Shown here one piece after another: positions 51,611 to 62,533 of a DNA stretch of 64,000 nucleotides (position 1 is the first letter of the stretch; every line of letters starts with the position of its first letter). Both the position numbers and the translations under genes were made by a program. Location of the stretch: contig OX393565.1 of the NCBI GenBank assembly GCA_947652115.1, positions 12,753,735 to 12,817,734 of the forward strand. The letters are read 5' to 3'. The stretch is from Blastomussa wellsi (lineage: Eukaryota; Cnidaria; Anthozoa; Scleractinia; Plerogyridae). The notes under the pieces are model-generated. The model ran no database searches. It saw only the letters and a program-made list of their open reading frames with translations, and had not been told where the DNA came from.

Positions 51611-52589
51611 TTTGACTTCATTGACATGACAGTACACTTACAAATTACGTTACAATCTCATACAATCTAAGAAAAGAACAATTACAATACAATTACATAT
51701 TGTGTACGCAAAAAAAATTGATATGAACTGGCACGAGAAAACTGAGTACAAACACAAAAAAAACGAGGAGAAGACAAAAACAAAGTATTGCGATGTAAAG
51801 GGATGTTAAGGAACAAGGAAGAGGCTCAATTTCTTAGTAAAAGCACTGATGTTATTTGATTGCACCGCTATATATTTCTCAACGTCAATTTTTTAACTCA
51901 TTCGTTGCGAAGCAATGGATGAGTTATTGTGGATAGCGAGAAAACGGCGTTAGCAGAAATCTGCGTGGACGGAAATGGCCGCGTTTAGTTGGCAGAAATA
52001 GCGGAAGTGACGTAAGAAAATGGGAACAACCGCTGACCATGTAGCAAGCCGAAAAGTAACTTGCCATGAATAGCAAAAACAAGCTAATTAGCACTTCTTA
52101 CCGGTAAATTTCAAAATACCTCGAGGTAATGTAGTAGTACGTATGCAATTCTTTAGTAAATAAAATTAGTCAAAATGCAAAAGTATAAATTTGTTTCTTC
52201 TCCTAAAATGAGCCCGCGTACCTACCTCCCATGCCTCCCATCCTGGGGCTATTTTTGTCGGTCGTCACGAGGCTTGGCAGCCATATCTTTTTGCAGGAAG
52301 GCAGCCATGTTTTTTGGCAGGAATTTTTTACTTTGCCTGGGTTTCACACGTCATTTCGGTAAGTAAAAATCGCTCTTTCTGCCATTATTTCATTTGCTCT
52401 AACACATACAAAAAAAGTGAAGCGACCTAGAATCTCACTAAAGCTGTTTTTAGAGCGCAATTTCGATCTGGTTCGACGGTCGCGCCTGTATATTTGTGAT
52501 ACAGTTGCCGTACAAGGCCCTGCGATACAATTGCCGTACAAGGCCCAGCTATCAAACTGCCAAACATAGTTGCCTTACAAACCGTAAAT
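51611..52589. other. No gene seen; probable repeat fragments
   Basis: The stretch precedes the second Helentron fragment and may include its 5' flank. TACAATTGCCGTACAAGGCC-like sequence repeats at about 52502 and 52523. Confidence 0.35.
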
Positions 52590-53670
52590 ATGCAGTTTTA
52601 TAGTGTAATGCAAAGCCTTATCCGCTACATGCAGGAGAAATTTAACTCAGTCGTTTTAAAAGTACGCTCCTTTGTTTCCCTTTGTTGGTGCCAGAACGAT
52701 GAATCACAAAGTCAAGTTGATGATAGTGGAGTGAAAACTCTGCCACAAGAATGCATACGCGGCGACGAACACGCCGATACACAAGTCAAGGAAACGATCC
52801 AGGTAAATAAACAAATAACAAGAAGATCTCGCTTTGACCTATTTATTAATTCAAGCCAGCGACGTGACATTTACAAGTCAAGAGACAGAGCAGTCTCGAG
52901 GATACCTGCAATGCAGTTAAAACGCATTTTGCAAAGGAGTAGAAAAGTCACAGTCAGTGCGAAAACATACCCTCAAATTAGTTCCAACTTCACGTTCCAC
53001 AGGCAAAGATGTGAAGAAGTGCGAGCTCGTTGTCAGTGATGGAACTGCTGTCATCGCTGCTACCATTTGGGAGGACGTGATAGAGACAGTCAAAGAAGGG
53101 CAGGCGTATGTATTTGGAGATGTGAGAGTGGGCTATTTTAATAAGACATATCTCCAGTGCGCTCAGTCTTCAACCATTTCGCCATGTATTGAAGAAATCA
53201 AGATCTCCGAAGCCATGTTATTGGAGGCTGAGAAACTTAAGCCTAAAGAAACAGAAAGTGAAGAGATTGTAGGTAGAATCCTGACAGCCGATATCAGCAA
53301 GCTGTATGTTTGTGTGAATTGCAATGGCAGAATCCCAGCAGAGGACGACAATGATCCTGAAATGGTAAAGTGCACTTCTTGTGGGCAGATGATGCTCGTA
53401 TCATTTTTGTCAGCAACATTGTCTGCTAACTTCTTACTAGGTGATGACCAAGGTGAGAAAATAGGGCGTTACTACTCACCAAGTGCCCCTCTTAAAGCCC
53501 TGTTTGCTGAACTATCATCAACCGAGGGATACAACATTAAATCAGATGTCACAAAATTAAATACAAGCATGATATATGCAACACTTCTGCACATAAAGAA
53601 GATTAAATTTAATATTTCCAAAACAGACAAAATCATTTTGTCCATGCAAATTGTCCATGACAATGATTAG
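52590..53670 (+). pseudogene. Second Helentron fragment: RepHel N-terminus joined to RPA C-terminus
   Basis: From ATG 52590 about 120 codons resemble residues 1-130 of the RepHel at 12930: RSRFDLFIN, then DRAVSRIPAMQLKRILQRS against the other copy's NRALSRIPTTQIKRVLQKS. Near 52960-53010 the sequence switches to the RPA-like gene, in the next frame: KKCELVVSDGTAVIAATIW, a CVNCNGR...CTSCG zinc ribbon and a C-terminal OB fold ending near 53670. OTU, Rep, helicase and endonuclease are missing. The 2A motif is also absent. The order RepHel-N then RPA is opposite to the copy at 1-16 kb. It is out of frame at the join, so it probably makes no fusion protein. Confidence 0.7.
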
Positions 53671-54040
53671 AAGTTACTGGGCTTTTGTTACAAAATGTTT
53701 TGTTGTTACTTAGACTTTTATCACAACCGCCTCAATCTGAAGATTGTAAAAACTGCATAGAGATTGCATTTGCTTTTGCAAATTGTGCATGATAGAAGTT
53801 ACTGGACTTTTGTTAAAAAAATGTTTTGTTGTTGTTACTTAGACTTTGATCACAACCCCCTCAATCTGAAGGTTGTAAAAACTGCATAGAGATTGCATTT
53901 GCTTTTGCAAATTGTGCATGATAGAAGTTACTGGACTTTTGTTAAAAAAATGTTTTGTTGTTGTTACTTAGACTTTGATCACAACCCCCTCAATCTGAAG
54001 GTTGTAAAAACTGCATACAGATTGCATTTGCTTTTGTTCA
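53650..54040. repeat. Tandem repeat, period 125-129 bp, about 2.9 copies
   Basis: GAAGTTACTGG starts at 53670, 53795 and 53924. Each unit holds TTTTGTTGTT, CTTAGACTTT.ATCACAACC, CTCAATCTGAAG and TTGTAAAAACTGCATA. The first unit begins within the last codons of the RPA-like frame. Confidence 0.85.
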
Positions 54041-55019
54041 TTTCCACTATCCGTTGTAGATTATCGTCTAGTCATTTTGTTTCAGTTCTGTAACACATAA
54101 GATGAGACACATACAAGAATCTTGCAGATTTTGTTTTATTATTGTTTGCCACAAGAAAAAACAATTATTTGAAACTCGTATACTACAAACAAGCCCAAAT
54201 TTTTAGATTCCTGCCCCGCTCAATTTTCTTCTACTGCCCCACCTACTTTTAGTCAGTGAATTCCACCCATCACCTTTGCACATTTACATGATTTTATTTT
54301 ACAAAATATAACCGTTAACATTTCGATAGTTGTTGAATAAAATGTCGTAACAGTAGCTACAAGGGAAATTGCATTAACTTTTGGTTGAAAGAAATGCTTT
54401 GTATTTCATTGAAGTGGTACTTTTGAAAGTTTGGTAATAATTATTTTTATATTTTTGCTGCCAAAGCCAATATCATGTTTCCACTGCAGTTCAAGCAACC
54501 AACAAAAACAATGTATATATACAAGCCACAGGAATTTCTGAATGAAAGTGGGTGGGGTAGTGGGGAGCTTGTTTCACACTTTGGTAATTTTTGTAGTATT
54601 TATGTGAAGAGTAAACATGTTGGTAACCTGTAAAGGACTCATTTTAAAACCTATGCACAAGGTGGCTAGGAAATGCCTATTTATTCTTTAGTGTGTAAAA
54701 AGTTGCATATTTTTCTATTTAATGCCTTGAGCTTGTTAATGTCGATAAATGAAGTTAGAAAGAAACGTTTTGTTCATAAACCTTGTTAACATTAAAATTT
54801 GTCAAATTGAATGAAAATAAAGTTGTATGTTGTGTTTAGTTAAAGCATTCTATTTTCTTACACTGGCATTTCAGCTGTGAATTAGACTGCTTACAGTCTG
54901 TTTTTTCTCGAAATTTCGAAAGGGAATGCTGTAAATTAAGGTTTAAGACGTGTGAGGGGGGATTGAGGCAAGACAAGAAAAGGAAAAGGACAAGCGCGAG
55001 GAAAAACAGACTGCAGACT
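54041..55019. other. No gene seen
   Basis: AT-rich sequence downstream of the second Helentron fragment; its 3' terminus could not be recognised. Confidence 0.35.
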
Positions 55020-55425
55020 CTATGCATTTTTTGAGGATATCCATCAGCCCAGCAGCGGAGAAGTTGATTCGCCAATGTGCCCAATCTAAAGTTACACGTG
55101 TGCAATACCATCACAGATCTTATGTGTCTGCGTCAACACGTCAACGCAGTGTTTTGTTTCACAAAGTTCCTTTAAATGAGCTTGAAAATTCATCCAACAC
55201 AACCAAGCGCCTCTTGACGTCTTGTTATTAATCTTGTCAGAGCGGGCACTATTGTTTTAATGGATTGAAGCAAAATTTATAACAAGACTAGGAGCACGCG
55301 TGCAAATGTAATGGCAGTTGATCACGACATCCTCGATGCCATTCCGCGCGCACAATTTAAATTGGCCAATCAGCTTCTCCATTGCTGGGTTGACAAACAT
55401 ATCCTCAAAAATTACAAAAGAGTCC
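55020..55425. repeat. Inverted pair of a short repeat family
   Basis: TTTTTGAGGATAT...CAGCCCAGCAGCGGAGAAGTTGATTCGCCAAT at about 55028-55076 is matched in reverse by ATTGGCCAATCAGCTTCTCCATTGCTGGGTTGACAAACATATCCTCAAAAA at about 55361-55411. Both may be fragments of one element coding P-A-x-E-K-L-I-x-Q. Confidence 0.55.
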
Positions 55426-55609
55426 GTAGTCAATAATTCTCGTCTCGCCCCAAGCCCCTCCCGTCCAAACCGCCTGGTGGTTCGCCCAGTTCCTGATATA
55501 AAACAACTCCTCCAACCCTTAGAGAAAAGACCAACTACAAGTGCTCTAGCTGTGAATGTACTGTTTTGTTTCTGCTTCAACAAATTCATGTCAACAACTC
55601 AAAAATTCC

Positions 55610-56777
55610 TCAATATTTTCTTCCTGATAATAAGGCATAATTATAGATAGAGATGAGGGTGGCGTATGTGTCGAAATATCCCCTACAAGTAATCACATTT
55701 TTGCCATGATTTTTGTTATGTACGAATGAGTTAGCTCTTAGGAGCCTTTGATTCCTGTACCAGAGCAGTGAAATCCGCGAATATTGATATCTTACTTCGT
55801 TGAGTGCACATTTGGAGAGGAAATACTTGCCAAGAATGATAAGATGGTTTAGGGTTAAACATGATGTAAAGTTGTTTGACAAAGTAGGTTGTTCCTTACA
55901 GCAGACAGACCAGTTGGTAAAGTCTGACCAATATAGTTTGATCAGTGTTGATACAAAAAGGATGCAATAAGCTGTTAGTACAAAGAATATTATGAATGAT
56001 TTTATACTGGAAAATTGCAAGTTTGATTTCTTTCGTGACTCGAAAAGGTAGAGAGTAAATGATGCGTTGTTTAACTAAGTCATAACCGTATTCTATTAAC
56101 CTTCTTTCAGCTGTAGGGGGTGGAAAGTTCTTATTATCAACCAGCGAGTTGTAAATTGCTTTACAAGTCAGTTTTTCAATGATAAGCTGGGGAGCTAGAA
56201 CTTCTTGGATTGCAGAGGTTTTCAAATGCTCTTTCCACTGACGGGGTATTGCAGACAGAAGTCCATAATACTGCACAAAATTGCATTTTACCTTAAATCT
56301 GAGCTGGAAGATATTAAACAAGAGGAAATTATTCTCAGATTCATTTACTAGAGAGGAAAGATTTTGAACGCCAGCACAATGCCAGTTCAGATAAAACACA
56401 GAACAGTTGCCTACCTTAATAAATCTATTATTCCAAACGATTTGGTTCAACACCTCGTCTTTTTGTTTTGGAACATTGGCATTTAGTTCCTGCCAGTATA
56501 AAATTATGTTTTTGTAAAAGACTGGAAGATGATCACTTAGTTTCAAGTACTTAACGTCATAGTTGCAGCGGAAGACAAAATTACCACCAACATTAGAGAG
56601 GAGGGATGTTAGAATGATTTTCCAGGGTAACTTTTCATCGGAGCAAAGATGTTTTACCCAACACAGCTTTAAGGCTTTGTCAAACAATCCAAAGTCGATC
56701 ATGTTAAGGCCTCCTTCTTCTCTGGATTTCATTATCGTGTTTGTTTTGTGATTTTTGTAATTAAGTTGCCAAAGCAA
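55610..56777 (-). pseudogene. L1/Tx1-like LINE reverse transcriptase C-terminal fragment
   Basis: Two overlapping - strand frames (56777 to 55896, then 56020 to 55610) read as the end of an L1-like ORF2. The first has SREEGGLNMIDFGLFDKALK, WVKHL, PWKIILTSLL and later KLTCKAIYNSLV and FRVTKEIKLAIFQYKIIHNILCTN. The second continues with NHLIILGKYFLSKCALNE and FVHNKNHG. The G-G-L-N/G-hydrophobic-D motif followed by FQYKIIHNIL is characteristic of the region after the RT domain. A frameshift lies near 55990, and the element is 5'-truncated. Confidence 0.7.
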
Positions 56778-57958
56778 TTTTCATGAAGAGTGAGTTCGAA
56801 TCAAGCCGGCAGCAAGACTTTAACAACACCCATGTCGTACATATCACTGAAACATGCAAAAACGGGTAAAATTCAAACATCGATTTTGAAAAAGTGAGGT
56901 GTCCTATTTTAGCCAAACTTGCACAGTGGAAAATCAAATACAAAAGAGAATGTCACTGCAGAAAGAAACCTTGCGGTATCTGTTCAAGGCATTTTTTACA
57001 GCTCTGTAAATTTACAAAAAATTTTGTTGGTTGACATGTTTTTCCTCCATTTTGAATGACTTGTCAGTATGAAGCGTTGCATCATCCTTTCTGGCAAACA
57101 CATCTAAAGCATCAAAAATAGGATGATAGGATAGGATAGGATATCATTTTGCATGCATTATAGTTAAACTGGAGGAAAGAAAACAGACTTCTTGGACCAC
57201 CTAAGCTTATTAAACTCACCTTGCATACACTTGATGCTTCATGAGCGATCGGGAAGCCATTAGAAAATGGAAAATGAAAATAACTCGTACTGCAGTATAT
57301 CAGGCCAGTTCAAGGTTTCAGACACCTGCTTCTGAATCACAAACTGAATTACAAAAACAGAGAAAAGCTGTAAAGATGGTAAAAATACATTAAAAAAGGG
57401 AAAGGTGAAGTCTACCTACATACGACCATATTGGCCAATCTGATGAGGCCGGAGCTTGTCCTGGTTTCCTTAGCATGAAGTAACTTGGAGTATTCTATTC
57501 CCCCACTATGTGGGCCACAAATGGGGATTAACGGCCCCGAAGCTGATTGTTTCACGCTCCATCATCCGATGAATTTAAGCCAATCAGATTACGTTTAGAC
57601 CGTTTGACATAGGAAAACCATCGAGGTGCCTATGAGGGAACAGCAGGCTTTGAAGTTCAGTTTCGCTCTAAAGGAATAGTTTTTAGAAAGAAAAATCAGT
57701 CAACTTGTTAAAAATGGGAAAAATGCAGACAAAAAATTATTCGGATTTAGACTTGAAGATAGGCTTATAGCCAATCCAGTATTTCTACCAAAAAATATAT
57801 ACTACTTGTTCTGCGAGAGTATAAATTAAATTTATATTTGGCTATAAGCCGAGGGATTATTAACAAACACAAATTCCTAGTCATACGCAAAATCATTGTT
57901 AGTCAATTACTTTTATTTAAGTGATGGCTAAAGTTACTTGTAGCTTCAAGAATGAAGT
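56778..57958. other. No gene seen; small hairpin
   Basis: GCTTATAGCCAA at 57764 and TTGGCTATAAGC at 57837 form a 12-bp inverted repeat; related TTATAGC sequence occurs near 59860-59970. A short GGATA repeat lies near 57120-57145. Confidence 0.4.
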
Positions 57959-58010
57959 ATAATTTGGTTTTATCAACTGGGTTGATAATGTCAATTGGCC
58001 ACCGTAAAGA

Positions 58011-58058
58011 GATTCAAGTGCTGACGTTTCGAGCATTAGCCCTTTGTCGGAGCGAATC
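58011..58058 (-). ncRNA. Hammerhead-like ribozyme in PLE terminal repeat
   Basis: Same fold as at 39526-39573, with GAGCATTAGCCC and TTGTCGG changes, so the CCGACGA core reads CCGACAA here. Probably inactive. Confidence 0.45.
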
Positions 58059-58327
58059 AAGGAATTGTGCGTTGTGTGTCTTTATATACAGAAAGATGGA
58101 GCTTCGCTATTGGCTGGTGCCTGGTAACGTGAAAACTTCGGAATAAATTAGTTGAATGAAAAGCGTTCGTTGATACCGTGAGGATTAAGAGTGCCGATTT
58201 GAAAAATAAATTTTTGTTCTAGAGGTTTACGGCTTTCCGTGTTTCCTTGGTGAAGGGAAAGGCCATGGCAGTCTGCGGCGAAACGTCCATCTTTCTGTAT
58301 ATAAAGACACACGACGCACAATTCCTT

Positions 58328-58375
58328 GATTCGCTCCGACGAAGGGCTAACGCTCGAAACGTCAGCACTTGAATC
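58328..58375 (+). ncRNA. Hammerhead-like ribozyme in PLE terminal repeat
   Basis: GATTCGCT, CCGACGA, GGGC-TAAC-GCTC, GAAAC, GTC and AGCACTTGAATC occur in order on the + strand. Stem I pairs GCT/AGC and GATTC/GAATC around an ACTT bulge. Confidence 0.6.
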
Positions 58376-58437
58376 TCTTTACGGTGGCCAATTGACATTA
58401 TCAACCCAGTTGATAAAACCAAATTATATTGTTATAC

Positions 58438-58482
<45 letters not shown>

Positions 58483-58499
58483 CTATTCAAGAATGAAGT

Positions 58500-59080
58500 G
58501 TTTAGTCGTTTTCTTCAGTCTCATCATCGACAAGTTCTGGCATTTTGTCGGTGGGCATCATCTGTGTCGTCAAGAGTGTATGAAATCCCGCATGTTTTGA
58601 GTGATTCCCTCATCATCTCCAACAATAATTTCTTCCCAAGCTTTCATGACCCAATGGAGGACCAGATTTCTCGATGAACTGTCGATCGCACAACTCCTTT
58701 GCCTTTAAGCTGAAGAATTGATCTGCTAACTGCAATTCCTGTGAACTTTTGATCGATTGTTTTGACAACATCAGAAACCGGCCAAGAAGAAGAGGCCATT
58801 CCCACAGTCAAGTAAACATTGCAACTCAATCTGACAGAAATCACCTTAAGGTTGTATTGTAATTGCAGTTCAACACAGAAAACTTACCCCCACTTCTGTG
58901 CTACAAAAACCACTTCAAAAGTGTTGCATCCAATTCAGGATACAGCCCATTATCTTTTGTTTTGCTGACAATTCTAGCTCACCAGTGAAGAGGTTCACTT
59001 GATCTTTTAGCCAGCGACGAACCATGGATTCACCGATCCCATATTAGGTAATCTTGGAGCTGCTTCAGCCATAACTTTTA
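58500..59080 (-). pseudogene. pogo/Tigger-like transposase remnant
   Basis: On the - strand, ESMVRRWLKDQVNLF near 59000-59050 resembles the pogo DNA-binding HTH (S-M-V-R-R-W-R-K-Q). RESLKTCGISYTLDDTDDA near 58530-58600 resembles the conserved C-terminal CGISNALDGTEDD tail. The catalytic middle is missing and stops interrupt the frame. The family call rests on these two motifs. Confidence 0.45.
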
Positions 59081-60219
59081 ATATGAAGGCTAAGTTGTAC
59101 GAAGAATGACAAGCGTTTACCATGATGATCGATTGCCAGCAGCTTTGAAAGAATGTGCAATTGTTTGAGACAGGATACTCGGGTGAATTCGATGTTTTTC
59201 AGTATAAATTTGCTGTCACATGGTTATAGCCCACATGGTTAGAGCCCCATATTCATATGGGAAAGAAAACGAAACCCATGAGTTGATTTTCTCATGGTTA
59301 TCATGGCTAGCGGTATTGCTCGTGGGCGGGTGCTCACGATGATGGCGACGACGGCAACGACGGAGTCACGCAAAATAGCGGCCATAAATAGATAGCCATA
59401 CCTTGTCAACACCTTGTCAACCTTATTAGCTTTGTTATAGGGCATCCATGTTCTGGTCAATTGACAGCTGTCAAATCAAGGTATCCACTGACCAGTATCA
59501 CATGACCAGATCGCGGGCTCAGGTTAGAACTCATCAAGATTATGTGTTTTTTCAAATTGGCCGCTGACCAGGCAGTGGTTTTCTTCATTGATCGCAGGCT
59601 CAGGTCCGATTTTTTTCTTCTGGCAGCATTTTTTAACTTTTTATGGTCATTCTGCAATTCGAGTTGACATTAATTGTTATTTATTTCAGAGAAATTATTA
59701 AGAACCAGCAAAAATACGGAGCTCCGCTTTTAGGCTTGGCTAAATCTATATATTATTTTTATGCTCACTGTATACTGCGTGTAAACCCAGATCAGATTAA
59801 AGTCATTCATCTCACTTTAAAATGCACGTCGAGAACTTAAAAGTTGATTAAAAGTTTGGGTCTTGGCTTATAACCGAATGTTTTAGGTTTATTTTTCATT
59901 AGAATCTAACAGCTTCTGAAAACTAAAAGTTTAGGTTCTCGGCTTATAGCTGGGATCGGTTTATAGCCAAATAAATACGCATAGTTATGCACCTGTTCAA
60001 AAAATATTGGTCCGGCTTTTAAATACAGTTAACTTTTTCAGCGTGAAGTAAGTTCTTACCTGTATTCTTGAAAACGTTATTAAATTTGTTGGCCATCAGG
60101 ATGTTATTTGGCCTTGTATATTGATAATAACTAGGAATTTCATAATGAAAGTGAGTCAAGGCAACAGGAATTAACGATTGTCTCTACAAAATGAAAACTT
60201 GAGACAAAAAACACTGCAT
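59081..60219. other. No gene seen
   Basis: Contains TTGGCTTATAACC and GGCTTATAGC repeats near 59860-59970, related to the hairpin at 57764. Nothing coding is supported. Confidence 0.35.
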
Positions 60220-60345
60220 ATACTGGCCCATGAAATTTCCATTTTGAAATCAAATACATTAAAAATCCATGAAAATTCCATTAAATGTTATGGGGTCATG
60301 AAATGTAATTTAATGGGATTTTCATGTTTTTGGAAAACACACCAT
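60220..60345. repeat. CATGAAA-rich foldback repeat, copy 1
   Basis: CATGAAAATTCCATTAAA (about 60267) pairs with TTTAATGGGATTTTCATG (about 60309). The leading 36 bp, GGCCCATGAAATTTCCATTTTGAAATCAAATACATTA, recurs at 63447-63485. Confidence 0.7.
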
Positions 60346-61569
60346 TACAGAAATGCGCCCAATGAAAAGCGTCGATCGGGAAAAATGCTAATTAGCCACA
60401 AACGAGACACAGAGCATGCGTAAGCTTAGGCCGGCCTGTCAGTGAAACTGTCAATCAAGTATTCCCTGTGTAGGTCTACTTGCCAAGCATTATGCTTGCC
60501 CAGATAAGTGAAATGTCGCGCTATTCATCACAAAATAATAGAGTAATTTGTCGGGCTTTCTTAATTAGGCTAAATTGTTAAAAGATTACTCGGTCATAAA
60601 ACATAATTATCATCAACATTCCGCTTTTTAATTCCTTACAAACACTGAATAAGCGCAGGATTGTTTTCAATGTTTTCAAAACAGATTCGATCATCGATCG
60701 ATGCTTAAATCTTGCTACCTAAATGAAGAATTAGAGCTGTTTAAAGCCGTGCCATTGTAAAGCATTCATCAGAGTCAATTTTTCAAAGTACTTGTAAATA
60801 TATAAAACCCTGTGGCAAAGAAGATTTAAATTAAAATAGTTTTGTTTGAAAGTTTGCTACCATGCGAATCAGTTACAGTGAACGAAAGCGAGTGAAGTGA
60901 CGTCTTCTGCTGAGGTTTGATAGTCAGTTTCTCCGTGAAAACAGAAGGTCATTTTGTAACCTTTTACCATCAGTTCTGAAGTATCATTTGATAATTTTGG
61001 AAAACGTTTACCAAGCAAACGGCAAGCACTAAAACCCGAAACAACAAAACGAAACGACCAAAACGAAATGTCAGAAACAAGGGAAACCATCGAATCGATT
61101 GAAACCACTAAAACAATATGACCGAAACCACCAAAACAAGCATTAAATAGTCCCATTCACATTCCTGAAAAAGCTCCCAACCGTGTTTGGAATGCATTGC
61201 ATGGCATGCCAAAAAATGCTGCGAAGGGGACATAGGTGATTTGCCCCGTATCGTTTTAGTGCTTTCGGCTGTTTTGCTTGTTTCGTTTCAGGTTTCAGTA
61301 CATGCCGCAGCAAGCAGCTACAAGCACTCCATGCTAGCTCTTATTTTCATGACAGTAACCTTGACATCAGTTTGTACACGTGATCTTAAACAAACCAATG
61401 AACGGCCTCATTCCCAGGACACAATCAAATGATAAGTCAGTTTCTATAGCAACATTAAACAAATATATAAGTTGGTTTGTTTACAATCTGTGTCATTATT
61501 CGTGTGCTATATGTCGAGACAACACTGTGATCATGGTTTACGAAATTCATTCCAAATGCAAAGGTCTTC
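60346..61569. other. No gene seen
   Basis: Has a run of AAACGA/CCAAAAC repeats at about 61015-61140 and otherwise no supported feature. Confidence 0.35.
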
Positions 61570-61813
61570 ATGATGGCTGGTGGTATCTTTGTGCCATCAT
61601 GTCAGGATGATGAAGGATATAAGGTTACCTTTGATGGATGGAGTTGTCGTTTTGACGCTTTTCTTGCTGCCGACTGTCTTTGCCTGTGGTCAGAGATCAA
61701 GTGCCATGACAGAAAACGTTCCAAGGGAACTATCAACTTCAACAAGTTGCTACCTGATGATGAAATCTTCATCGACGTTGAGGGAACAACTAAGTCAGCA
61801 GTAGTCAGGATAG

Positions 61814-61858
<45 letters not shown>

Positions 61859-61920
61859 GTATAACAATATAATTTGGTTTTATCAACTGGGTTGATAATG
61901 TCAATTGGCCACCGTAAAGA

Positions 61921-61966
61921 GATTCAAGTGCTGACGTTTCGAGCGTTAGCCCTTCGTCGGAGAGAT
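61921..61966 (-). ncRNA. Truncated hammerhead-like motif, antisense arm
   Basis: Core, stem II and GTC are intact on the - strand, but the palindrome centre cuts the 5' strand of stem I. Confidence 0.4.
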
Positions 61967-62009
61967 TCTCCGACGAAGGGCTAACGCTCGAAACGTCAGC
62001 ACTTGAATC
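61964..62009 (+). ncRNA. Truncated hammerhead-like motif, sense arm
   Basis: GATTCT replaces GATTCGCT before the CCGACGA core, so stem I keeps GATTC/GAATC but loses the proximal pairs. Confidence 0.4.
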
Positions 62010-62533
62010 TCTTTACGGTGGCCAATTGACATTATCAACCCAGTTGATAAAACCAAATTATAGTAGTCAGGATAGTTGATCCTTTCCTAGAGATTCTGAC
62101 GGTGGAGTGCATTAACGAACATGTGCTAGTTTACTTCGACGATGTACTGCCAGCACTGGAAGAGCCCGCTGCCCCGTCCAAAAAGAAGAGAACAGCAGCA
62201 CTGTCAACTTCGCCCAAAGCACTGCAGTCAACACCACCAGTGCCGCCGCTAGTGCTTGAATGGTCAACCATAGCCCCACAGTTCGCGTCTGTAGTGTGTT
62301 CCGATGGCTGTCAGGTTAGCTGCGGCGACTTTGTCAGCCTGTCTCCCAGTTGCCCTGATATCTTGTTCGTGGTGCTGGCATTGTACCAAGGAGAGGCCGA
62401 CCAAGACATCCTCCTTAAAGCACAGAACTGCCAGATACCCGATGGCGTCGCCATTTGCCTCACTTCAAACTTCATACTTGCATGTCCAGTCAACGCAGTC
62501 TGCACACACCAGTTGCTGGTAGTTGTGCGCTGA

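Larger units (their letters stand above)
57959..58485. mobile_element. Short palindromic PLE insertion
   Basis: TTCAAGAATGAAGT flanks it at 57945-57958 and 58486-58499. The left two-thirds is the PLE 3' region in antisense (starting ATAATTTGG). The right third is the same terminal region in sense, ending TTACCCCCTCT. They meet near 58280. No RT remains. Confidence 0.85.
61814..62061. mobile_element. Perfectly palindromic PLE end insertion
   Basis: AGTAGTCAGGATAG flanks it at 61800-61813 and 62062-62075 (one base of overlap with the arm is ambiguous). Inside, a 96-bp arm (61868-61963) is repeated perfectly inverted (61967-62062) around a 3-base centre. The left part, AGGGGGTAAGTTTC..., is the PLE 3' tail in antisense. 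Perfect arms suggest a recent event. Confidence 0.85.
61570..62533 (+). pseudogene. Unrecognised ORF split by a PLE insertion
   Basis: ATG 61570 opens a frame that reaches the insertion at 61814. If the insertion and one target-duplication copy are left out, the frame continues exactly from 62076 to the stop at 62531, about 233 codons in all. The first part has GYKVTFDGWSCRFDAFLAA, where DGW..RFD recalls Tudor/MBT-type DGW..YDxW motifs; this is weak. The rest has a lysine/proline-rich linker (PSKKKRTAALSTSP) and a cysteine-rich end (CSDGCQVSCGDF). A different frame stays open beyond it to 62847 (TIKLDPTDLRTDLELLVLAI), so a frameshift may have cut the gene. It could be a host gene fragment or another transposon gene. 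Confidence 0.45.

Noticed and set aside
53650..54040. CRISPR-like array
   Set aside because: The repeated units are 125-129 bp without short repeats and unique spacers, and the DNA is animal.
59239..59657. Two short - strand ORFs
   Set aside because: No motif, no neighbouring support, and they fall in sequence resembling repeat debris.
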